A stretch of DNA of 35,285 nucleotides from Methanoculleus sp. UBA208. GTDB lineage: Archaea; Halobacteriota; Methanomicrobia; Methanomicrobiales; Methanoculleaceae. This document shows positions 24,675-31,212 of the stretch, piece after piece (position 1 is the stretch's first letter; each line of letters opens with the position of its first letter). The stretch is from the NCBI RefSeq assembly GCF_002498065.1, contig NZ_DAFZ01000097.1, positions 1 through 35,285 of the forward strand, in the 5' to 3' direction. The notes below the pieces were generated by a model. It saw nothing but the letters and a program-made list of their open reading frames with translations. It was not told where the DNA came from and did not search any database. A program made the translations under genes and the position numbers.

Positions 24675-24752
24675 TCGCACGAAGACGCGAAGATGAGGAA
24701 AGCGTATATCACCTGCTTCGGGTTCTTCGCGCCTTCGCGCCTTCGCGTGAAC
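24675..24752. repeat. Imperfect inverted repeat with CGAAG/CTTCG units
   Basis: CACGAAGACGCGAAGATGAGG on one side (about 24678-24698) faces CTTCGCGCCTTCGCGCCTTC and onward (about 24726-24752), which contains three CTTCGCG units in tandem. The arms could pair as a long imperfect hairpin between two convergent operons. It differs from the three islands. Confidence 0.4.
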
Positions 24753-24839
24753 GATGCATGAATGGTGCTCTGGTCTCGCAAAGCCGCGAAAAACGGAGAA
24801 GGAGAAGAGGAACGCCTCCCGGCCGGGACTGCTGACGCC

Positions 24840-25660
24840 CTACTTCTCCACCCGATCGAGGTCGTCCGAGAGGTCCCCCGAGAGGTCGACCGTCCAGAAG
24901 TCGCCGCCGGCCGGGAGGCGCATGGTGAAGTTCGTCGTGGTGTCAAGTTGCACGGTGCCCTCCGTCAGGGTCATATCGAGCAGGTGACCGCCGGCGGCGC
25001 GGTCGCCGGTGATGAAGTGAAGGTGGTATCCGGGAACGTTAACCCCTTCTGCGAGTGCCGGTGTCCAGAACCCGACGGCAGTCCCGGTGACGTTCTCGAA
25101 CGTAAAGACCGTCTGGTTTGCCACCACATCGGCGAGCCGTGGGTAGGGGGCTTCTCCTGGACGGGCACGCTCCGCGCCACCACACGGGAGAAGGTGCCGT
25201 CCATTCTAATCGCGTAGAAGAGGTTCTTTGAAGGGAGCTCCGTCTCCAGGTAGCCCTCGAGGGCGGTCAGGTTCATCGGCTCCTCGATCGCGATCGTTAT
25301 GTCCGGGTCGAAGAAGGTCGCGGCCGCGAACGGCGTCGTCGCGCTTCCGGCGACGGGATAAGCCCGCCCGTCGGTCCGGACCAGGTACCATCCGCCGTCG
25401 ACGCCGACCAGTTCCCCGTCGAGCCGGTCGCCGCACCCGATCCCGAGATCCCCGTGATTCCCAAGCTCATCAAGCGTCATGCTGCCGTCGTAGACACCCT
25501 GGAGGAGCGCATCGATGGTCGATACCTGGAAGAGCGTCTCCCGGTCGGTATCTCCACCGGGCGCGGCGGGGAGGGGAGCGGTCGCAAGGCCGATGCCCGC
25601 CCCGATGATGAGGGAGGCGACGGCAATGACGATGTAGCGAAGCCGGGTGTCTTCAGCCAT
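24840..25660 (-). pseudogene. budA: Acetolactate decarboxylase, membrane-anchored, split by a frameshift
   Basis: The intact product would be about 273 aa and convert acetolactate to acetoin. The N-terminal frame runs from 25660 to about 25150 and includes FQVSTIDALLQGVYDGSMT and NLFYAIRMDGTFSRVVARSV; the C-terminal frame continues as ANQTVFTFENVTGTAVGFW. It carries the zinc-site histidines in HLHFITGDRAAGGH. Adding one base to the five-G run (25146-25150, plus strand) joins the two. Most enzymes of this family are soluble, but residues 7-30 here form a hydrophobic anchor or signal. GAGGGGTG precedes the ATG. It lies 10 bp after the deaminase gene, on the same strand. It is either a true pseudogene or an assembly error. 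Confidence 0.8.
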
Positions 25661-25670
25661 GAAGCACCCC

Positions 25671-26104
25671 TCACAACGCTCCGATATCCTCGTACCAGAG
25701 GTCGGGGTGTTTCTCGATGAACGCCTGCATCATCGTTTTGCAGACGTCGAGGTCCAGGTCGAGCACCTCGACCCCGTGGGACTCGAGGAACTCCCGCGCT
25801 CCCGGGAAGTTTGCCGATTCCCCGCCACGACCTTCCCGATCCCGAACTGGACGGCTGCTCCCGCACAGAGGTAGCAGGGCATCAGCGTGGAGTAGAGCGT
25901 ACACTCCGCGTAGTTCTGGATCCTCCCGGCGTTCCTCAGGCAGTCGATTTCGGCGTGGAGTACGGGATCGTTGTACTGGACACGGCGGTTCCGTCCTCGC
26001 CCGATGATGCGGCCGTCCCGCACCAGCACCGACCCGATAGGTATTCCACCTTCCTGCAGCCCGATCTCCGCCTCTTCGATGGCACATTTCATGAATAAGT
26101 CCAT
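25671..26104 (-). pseudogene. Cytosine deaminase (yeast FCY1 type), split by a frameshift
   Basis: This is a small zinc deaminase of the CDA/guanine deaminase fold, about 144 aa if repaired. LHAEIDCL holds the zinc histidine and catalytic glutamate; LMPCYLCAGA supplies the two zinc cysteines. The C-terminal part (ESANFPGAREFLESHGVEV, then MQAFIEKHPDLWYEDIG) is in another frame and closely resembles the end of yeast cytosine deaminase, which is why I name it so. One missing base in the CCCC run (25820-25823, plus strand) explains the break. I chose ATG 26104 because GGAGG sits six bases before it; the in-frame ATG 26155 has no such site. Related nucleobase deaminases are an alternative. Confidence 0.78.
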
Positions 26105-26130
26105 GGTATCCTCCCGGGCGCTCAATTTCG

Positions 26131-26164
26131 TATATAAATCATCTGCAACGCCCAATCAAATATA
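26131..26164 (-). promoter_or_regulatory. TATA-like boxes upstream of the deaminase gene
   Basis: TTTATATA (26131-26138 region) and ATATATTTGA (26157-26164 region), both read on the minus strand, are candidates. The second starts the transcript near 26135 and includes the GGAGG site; the first would start almost at the ATG. I favour the second. Confidence 0.35.
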
Positions 26165-26268
26165 TGGAGTCCTTCCTGGATTATAAACGCATACGGAATG
26201 GAGACGGCAATCCCGGATCCGGTGGATGAAATTACTCCCCGAAGGATGCTCCTGCCTCCGGCCCAAGA

Positions 26269-26299
26269 CGGATAACGTATCCGATTGCGTATACGTATA
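26269..26299. other. Short palindromes between deaminase and HEAT genes
   Basis: CGGATA-ACG-TATCCG (26269-26283) and the self-complementary TATACGTATA (26290-26299) lie next to each other. They fall between the 3' end of the HEAT gene and the start of the deaminase gene and may be protein-binding sites. A 25-codon plus-strand frame (26198-26275) in the same gap has no known match and is not called. Confidence 0.3.
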
Positions 26300-26343
26300 A
26301 CCGGAGATCGTCACAGAGAGTCCAGCAGGGTCGAAGCGACCCC

Positions 26344-26349
26344 AAAAAA
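26344..26349 (-). terminator. T6 run after the HEAT-repeat gene
   Basis: Read on the minus strand, six T residues lie 30 bp after the stop, directly followed by the hairpin GGGTCG-CTT-CGACCC. This is a plausible terminator of the HEAT-repeat gene. Confidence 0.4.
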
Positions 26350-26379
26350 GGACATTCGACAACAGGAGTCAGTATCCCG

Positions 26380-26922
26380 TCAGACGCTCGGGATCTCACG
26401 CTCGGTCCCGATCTCGTCGAGCGCCTGCCGGCCGGCAAGTCTGACATCGCGGTCGGCGTCGCCGAGGAGGCGTACCAGGGGCTCCCTGGCCCGCGGGTTG
26501 CCGATCTTCCCGAGCGCCCATGCCGCCATCCTCCGGACACGGGGTTTTGCATCGTCGAGCAGCCGGATCAGCGGTTCGACTGCCCGGGGATCACCGATCC
26601 TCCCGAGCGCCCATGCTGCGCCTGCACGGACCCAGGGGCTGTCGTCCTCCAGGCTCCGTATCAGCGGGAGGACAGGCTCGCGTCCATCAAGGAGCCCGAG
26701 TGCTTTCGCCGCCTTCCACCGGACATCGACATACTCGTCGTCCAGCGCCCCGATAAGCGGTTGCACCGCACGACTATCGCCCAGCTCCCCGAGCGCATCC
26801 GCGGCCCGCCACCGGGCGTTGAGGTCCCCGGATTCAAGCATCGAGAGGTACCTGTGAAGTTTTTTCTCCCTGTCGAGGCCTTCGATCTCTCCTCCCGGTA
26901 CCGGCGCATCCTCACCTGCCAT
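26380..26922 (-). CDS. HEAT-repeat protein (PBS-lyase type)
   Basis: This is a 180-aa solenoid of about five HEAT repeats of some 31 residues. Each follows the pattern R-x-x-A-A-x-A-L-G-x-[IL]-G-[DN]-x-R-A-[VR]-x-P-L-[IV], for example AAWALGRIGDPRAVEPLIRLL and the next AAWALGKIGNPRAREPLVRLL. Such proteins bind other proteins; catalytic roles in phycobilin attachment do not apply in a methanogen. I chose ATG 26922 because GGGGTGG sits just before it and a TATA box (TTATA, 26956-26960) predicts a start near 26932; ATG 26940 is the alternative. The longer frame reaching 27105 would overlap the divergent gene. The partner is unknown. Confidence 0.82.
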   Translation of the reverse strand: MAGEDAPVPGGEIEGLDREKKLHRYLSMLESGDLNARWRAADALGELGDSRAVQPLIGALDDEYVDVRWKAAKALGLLDGREPVLPLIRSLEDDSPWVRAGAAWALGRIGDPRAVEPLIRLLDDAKPRVRRMAAWALGKIGNPRAREPLVRLLGDADRDVRLAGRQALDEIGTEREIPSV

Positions 26923-27026
26923 AGGCCACCCCACGCCCATCTTGGGGCACCCGGGTATAAGGTTTTGCCCCGGGGGAGATGCTTTTGGGAGGTGCATTTT
27001 TCTACTCTCGCTCCCTTCACCATAGT

Positions 27027-27452
27027 ATGGAGAGTCCGACCGGTATACCGGAGGGTACGACATTTCCCCCGGACCTGGAACGCCTCGGCATCGCCCCGGG
27101 AGCAAAGATCGATATCAGGGACCTCGATACGATGGGCAAGCGCCACAACTTCCACGTCTTCCTCTACTTCGAGGAAGACCTTGCCCGGTCTTCCACGCTC
27201 CGGGAAGACCTGCAAGAATACAGCGACGTCCCGGACCTGGAACGTCCGTTCATCAGCCTGGATGCGTTCCTCCGGTTCGCCACCGAGTCGGACCCCCTCT
27301 TCACCCGGCGCCTGGACGAGCTCCCACTGGTCGTTGAGGTCGTGGCCTACGGGGAACTCAGGATTCAGGAGGGGGGACTCGGGCCGTATGTCAAAGGAGT
27401 GATGCCGTTCCTGGACGAACTCCCGATGGAGGATACGGTCGGCGTATCCTGA
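27027..27452 (+). CDS. Unrecognised acidic protein
   Basis: I do not recognise this 141-aa protein. It is acidic and soluble, with no signal or membrane segment. It has an alternating strand and helix pattern around FHVFLYFEEDLA and LVVEVVAYGELRI. There are no cysteines and few histidines, so a metal site is unlikely. I chose ATG 27027 because the transcript would start there (a weak T-rich box near 26995 lies about 28 bp upstream) and the 16 extra residues from 26979 are unlike the rest. It is divergent from the HEAT-repeat gene, with 104 bp between the starts, and the two may be regulated together. Confidence 0.65.
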   Translation: MESPTGIPEGTTFPPDLERLGIAPGAKIDIRDLDTMGKRHNFHVFLYFEEDLARSSTLREDLQEYSDVPDLERPFISLDAFLRFATESDPLFTRRLDELPLVVEVVAYGELRIQEGGLGPYVKGVMPFLDELPMEDTVGVS

Positions 27453-27524
27453 TCCCCCTACAGACTGTTCATCCGGGCGTTTCGGGAAATGTTATGGCCC
27501 GAAGCCCCATACCGGCCGGGCAAG

Positions 27525-27664
27525 GATCTTTCCTGCACCACAGAAAGATCGGAAACCTATTTTACCCCGACGTTCCATTCCACCTATCGCAGGTAGCCGG
27601 GAACAACGATCCGCTCACCCCGACGGGCGGGGTGCGAAGCACACCGGAGCCGAACCTTATATTC
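27525..27664 (+). promoter_or_regulatory. Regulatory region of the MEDS gene: two inverted repeats and TATA box
   Basis: GATCTTTC-N10-GAAAGATC (27525-27550) is a perfect eight-base dyad of operator size. CACCCCG-ACGGG-CGGGGTG (27616-27634) is a perfect seven-base hairpin. CTTATATTC (27656-27664) is a TATA box placing the transcript start close to TTG 27682, so the mRNA is probably leaderless. The dyads lie upstream of the TATA box, where activators usually bind. Confidence 0.45.
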
Positions 27665-27681
27665 AAGGGAATGTTGCCGCA

Positions 27682-28611
27682 TTGACAGATCGTGACTGCT
27701 TCACGGACGAAACGACAGTCCTCTCCAGGCCACCCTGGGGCACCCATGCCTGCCTCGTCTACCGGAGCCGACACGACCTCATCGATACCCTGGTGCCTTA
27801 TTTCCAGTCGGGGCTGGAGCAGAATGCCTGCTGCGTATGGATCACCGCAGAGCCCCTACAGACAGGTGAAGCGAAGAAGGTCCTCGCAAGAAGCGTCAAA
27901 GGCCTGGACCGGCACCTGAAGCGGGGCCGGATCGAGATCCTGGACGCACGCGAATGGTACCGCCGGGACGGCGGCTTCTCATGCTCCGCTGCATTTCACG
28001 GCTGCGTCAGGAAAGGACTCGAGGCACAGGAGAGGGGTTACAAAGGCCTGTTCATCTCCGGGAACGTCTCCTGGCTGACAGTGGCGGAATGGAACGTTTT
28101 CATGGAGTACGAGGCAATGGTCAACCGGGCCATCGAAAACAGCCGGATCGCCGCCGTCTGCGCTTACCCGCTTGATGTCTGCGGGGCACGCGAACTGCTG
28201 GAGATCGCCTCCACCCACCAGCTGGCCGTCATCCGGCAGGACGGGGCATGGCGGCGGATCGCCCTGGCAGGGGAGGCAGCACCCCCGGATGAAGAGAAGA
28301 GGTGGGTTATCGGCCAGATTGAAGCGAACATCGAACAGTTCGCGACCCTTGGCGACCGGATTCGCCATCCCCTTCAGGTGCTCGTGGCGATCGCGGATCT
28401 GATCGAGAACGAGCAGTCGGATGTGATCCGGCAACAGGCGAGAGAGATCGATGCGGTCGTCAGGCAGCTCGACTCCGGCTGGGCGGGATCGAGGGGGGTC
28501 AGGGAGTACCTCATGAAACACGACCTTGCCGGACGCGACCCGGCACAGGTCACGAAACCCGGACCGTGCCCGCACCCTTCAGGATATCCAGACTCACATC
28601 GAAATTCCTGA
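27682..28611 (+). CDS. MEDS-domain sensor protein with histidine kinase-like dimer segment
   Basis: This 309-aa protein has an N-terminal MEDS domain (methanogen/methylotroph DcmR sensory domain, roughly residues 15-195). Visible features are WGTHACLVYRSRHDLIDTLVPY, CVWITAEPL, FISGNVSWL and CAYPLDVC. It is followed by DRIRHPLQVLVAIADLIE, which resembles the histidine-bearing helix of sensor kinases, but no ATPase domain follows. So it probably senses a small carbon ligand or redox state and signals by protein contact. The start is TTG 27682; there is no in-frame ATG nearby. The last 30 or so residues are low-complexity and their DNA overlaps nadC by 62 bp antisense; the original stop may have been near residue 288. 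Confidence 0.78.
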   Translation: MTDRDCFTDETTVLSRPPWGTHACLVYRSRHDLIDTLVPYFQSGLEQNACCVWITAEPLQTGEAKKVLARSVKGLDRHLKRGRIEILDAREWYRRDGGFSCSAAFHGCVRKGLEAQERGYKGLFISGNVSWLTVAEWNVFMEYEAMVNRAIENSRIAAVCAYPLDVCGARELLEIASTHQLAVIRQDGAWRRIALAGEAAPPDEEKRWVIGQIEANIEQFATLGDRIRHPLQVLVAIADLIENEQSDVIRQQAREIDAVVRQLDSGWAGSRGVREYLMKHDLAGRDPAQVTKPGPCPHPSGYPDSHRNS

Positions 28612-29404
28612 CCGTATGGGTGAGTGCGCCCATGCTGATGACGTCGACCCCGGTCGCGGCGTATCCGGCGACGTCGTCACCGGCAACCCCTCCCGAGACC
28701 TCGAGGGTCACCCGCTCCCGGAGGCCCCGCCCGACGAGCTCCCGGACAGCCTCCCGGACCGCGTCCGGCGCCATGTTGTCGAGCAGGATGATATCGGCCC
28801 CGGCAACTGCAGCCGTGATTGCGTCCTGTTCCGTCTCGACCTCCACCTCGACCGTTCGGTAGAGGCTCTGCTCCTTTGCCTTCCGTATCGCTTCCGGGAG
28901 CGGCACCAGCGCGAGGTGGTTATCCTTGATCAGGACCATGTCCGAGAGGCAGTGGCGGTGCGGGTCGCCCCCGCCGAGGACCACCGCCTTCTTATCGAGC
29001 ATCCGCAGTCCCGGGGCGGTCTTCCGGGTGGCGGCAACCCGCACGTCGGGAGAGACCGCCCGGACGGCGTCGACAGACTCCCGGGTCCGGGTCGCAATCC
29101 CGCTCATGCGCCCGATGATGTTGAGCGCCGTCCGCTCAAGAAGAAGGATCGCCCTTGCGCGGCCTTCGAGTTCGAGGAGGGGCGCTCCCGCGGCAACCCT
29201 CCTGCCGTCGGCGGAATGCTGGCGGACCGCGACCCCGAAGTGCTCGAAGAGCGCCCGTGCTTCCTCGAGGCCGGCGACGATTCCCGCATCCTTCGCCCGG
29301 ATCACCGCCCGGCAGGCGACGTCGGGGACGACCGCTTCGGTGGTGACGTCGCCCCACGGCGCATCCTCCCGGACAAAACGGAGCAGATCCTCGATAGGGA
29401 TCAT
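28550..29404 (-). CDS. nadC: Nicotinate-nucleotide diphosphorylase (carboxylating)
   Basis: This is quinolinate phosphoribosyltransferase, 284 aa and full length. It joins quinolinate and PRPP to nicotinate mononucleotide, the third step of NAD synthesis from aspartate. Family segments are EDAPWGDVTTEAV, ERTALNIIGRMSGIAT, ATRKTAPGLRMLDKKAVVLGG, IKDNHL and LLDNMAP. EVSGGV near the C-terminus is the phosphate loop. It is last in a nadX-nadA-nadC run, starting six bases after the nadA stop. Its 3' end is overlapped by the oppositely directed MEDS gene. Confidence 0.96.
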   Translation of the reverse strand: MIPIEDLLRFVREDAPWGDVTTEAVVPDVACRAVIRAKDAGIVAGLEEARALFEHFGVAVRQHSADGRRVAAGAPLLELEGRARAILLLERTALNIIGRMSGIATRTRESVDAVRAVSPDVRVAATRKTAPGLRMLDKKAVVLGGGDPHRHCLSDMVLIKDNHLALVPLPEAIRKAKEQSLYRTVEVEVETEQDAITAAVAGADIILLDNMAPDAVREAVRELVGRGLRERVTLEVSGGVAGDDVAGYAATGVDVISMGALTHTVRNFDVSLDILKGAGTVRVS

Positions 29405-29410
29405 CCGCGC

Positions 29411-30307
29411 TCACGCTCCGATGGCGATCATCCTCTCGATCGCCCGCCGCGCCCGGTCCATAACCTCCGGGGGGAGGATGACCTCGTGCTCCTCGGACTC
29501 GATCGCCCGGCGGAGATCTTCGAGAGAGATCTTCTTCATATCCGCGCAGACAGCCTCCGGCTTCTCGTAAAAGACTCTTCCGGGGTAGAGTACCCGCAGG
29601 CGGGAAGCCATCTCCCGTTCGGTGAAGATCGACCAGGGCTCGTCTCCGCCGGCCGCGGCGTCCCGGACCATGCCCCCCGTGGAGGCTATCCGGTCGGCCT
29701 GCTCCTGGATCTCCGGCGGGCATTCGGGGTGGCAGACGATCTGACCGCCTTTTCTCCGGGCGGCCTCGACGTCGGCAAGGGTGAACCCCGTATGGACGTA
29801 GCAGTGACCGCCGGGAGGCAGGGGAATGATCGTTTTTTCGGGGAGTTCCCGCTGGACGTATGCCGCGAGGTTTGCGTCCGGCCCGAAGAGGATCGTGTCG
29901 TTTGAGAGGGACGCTACGATCCGGACCGCGTTTGCCGAGGTGCAGGTGATGTCGGCGAGCGCCTTGCTCCCCGCCGTGCTGTTGACGTAGACCACCACGG
30001 CCGCGTCGGGGTACCGCTGGCGTGCCTCCCGGATCATCTCCGGGGTCAGGAAATCGGCAAGCGGACACCCTGCGTCCTCCACCGGGATGACCACTTTCCG
30101 ATCGGGGTTGAGGATCTTTGCCGTCTCGGCCATAAACCGGACACCGCAGACGACGATCAGGTCCGCCGCGGTCTCCTTCGCCTTCACCGCGAGCTCGAGG
30201 CTGTCGCCCACCACGTCGGCGAGGTCCTGGATCTCCATGGGCTGGTAGTTATGCGCCATGATGACTGCGCTCTTTTCGGCCTTGAGCGCACGAATATCCT
30301 TTTCCAT
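29411..30307 (-). CDS. nadA: Quinolinate synthase
   Basis: This [4Fe-4S] enzyme, 298 aa, condenses iminoaspartate with dihydroxyacetone phosphate to quinolinate. The three conserved cluster cysteines are in VVCGVRFMAE, HPECPPEI and EAVCADMKK. MAHNYQPMEIQDLADVVGDSLEL at the N-terminus and YVNSTAGSKALADI are further signatures. It starts two bases before the nadX stop region, with nadX just upstream, so the iminoaspartate made by NadX can pass straight to it. It needs reduced iron-sulfur chemistry suited to an anaerobe. Confidence 0.96.
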   Translation of the reverse strand: MEKDIRALKAEKSAVIMAHNYQPMEIQDLADVVGDSLELAVKAKETAADLIVVCGVRFMAETAKILNPDRKVVIPVEDAGCPLADFLTPEMIREARQRYPDAAVVVYVNSTAGSKALADITCTSANAVRIVASLSNDTILFGPDANLAAYVQRELPEKTIIPLPPGGHCYVHTGFTLADVEAARRKGGQIVCHPECPPEIQEQADRIASTGGMVRDAAAGGDEPWSIFTEREMASRLRVLYPGRVFYEKPEAVCADMKKISLEDLRRAIESEEHEVILPPEVMDRARRAIERMIAIGA

Positions 30308-30309
30308 TG

Positions 30310-31068
30310 TTACGTACCCACCACCAGAGGGTTTTCGAGGTTCTTCAAGAGCGTCAGGATGGAGAGGGCGGCCATATAACTCGTCGCCGGGTTATCGGGG
30401 CTCGGGACGTTCCTGACCCGGACGTAGATGTCCCCGAAGTCGCCCTCGACGAATATCTCGTGAATGTTTCTCTCCGCTGCAGGGTCGACCCAGAGTTCCA
30501 CGTCGGCATCCCTGCCGGCAGCAAGTCCCAACGCTACTGCGACGTTGATGTTTTTGGGGTATTGCTTTATACAGTCGTGCGCCAGCCCCTTAAATATCTC
30601 TGTCCGGGCGGTGGCGGTCATCCCGAGCGACGCGGGGGGCTTTGTCGTCCGCAGGAGGAGTTTTTTCGGCGGCGAGATCTGGCCGATTTTGAGGTTATCG
30701 AGCCCGGTGATGGCGCCGCTCGGTATGCGGATCTTCTTTCCCGCCTCCCGTGCCACCTCGACGAGGCGTTCGCGGAACTCGTCGTCGGCGAGAGCTCCCC
30801 CGGAGAGGACGACGATGTCCCGCCCCGAGCGGAGGACCGCCTCGCCGTAGTACCTGACGGCATCGACCGAGGCGGCTTCCACGACGATCGAGAAGTCCTC
30901 CTGCATGAAAGCGTCGAAGTCCGTATACGGCCGGGCATGGCAGAGCGCCGCCAGTTCCTCCGCCCGCCCGGGGATGATATCGAAGACGGCGGCAACCTGG
31001 ATGCTCTCGGCGTGTGTGGCGATGATATGCCCGACGTTGCCGCATCCCAGCAACCCTATTTTAATCAT
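30310..31068 (-). CDS. nadX: L-aspartate dehydrogenase
   Basis: This NAD(P)-dependent dehydrogenase, 252 aa, oxidises aspartate to iminoaspartate and replaces the oxygen-dependent NadB, which fits an anaerobe. The N-terminal IGLLGCGNVGHII is the Rossmann dinucleotide motif. VEAASVDAVRYY, VLSGGAL, IPSGAITGLDNLK and NINVAVALGLAAG are family segments. It is first of the nad operon. I see no Shine-Dalgarno before ATG 31068 and no strong TATA box, so how transcription starts is unclear. The three genes complete the pathway from aspartate to nicotinate mononucleotide. Confidence 0.95.
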   Translation of the reverse strand: MIKIGLLGCGNVGHIIATHAESIQVAAVFDIIPGRAEELAALCHARPYTDFDAFMQEDFSIVVEAASVDAVRYYGEAVLRSGRDIVVLSGGALADDEFRERLVEVAREAGKKIRIPSGAITGLDNLKIGQISPPKKLLLRTTKPPASLGMTATARTEIFKGLAHDCIKQYPKNINVAVALGLAAGRDADVELWVDPAAERNIHEIFVEGDFGDIYVRVRNVPSPDNPATSYMAALSILTLLKNLENPLVVGT

Positions 31069-31212
31069 CGAATAAAGAAGTTGTAATAGCAGCGGTTAAG
31101 GATTGTGCTCGGCACGAAACCGGCCGGAAGAGAGGTAAAACATCCTCCAAACGACAGGTGAAATCACGCCGCCGGGATCGGTTCGGCCGCCGAACGCGCG
31201 CAGGGAGAGTCG

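Noticed and set aside
25812..25828. Programmed frameshifting as the cause of the split deaminase
   Set aside because: I see no slippery heptamer or stimulatory hairpin, and the neighbouring gene has the same kind of defect, so base loss or sequencing error is simpler.
26198..26275. 25-codon plus-strand frame between the deaminase and HEAT genes
   Set aside because: It has no match I recognise and only a poor TATA and ribosome context.
28526..29905. Long plus-strand frame opposite nadC and nadA
   Set aside because: It is antisense to two well-conserved genes and has no recognisable domain.
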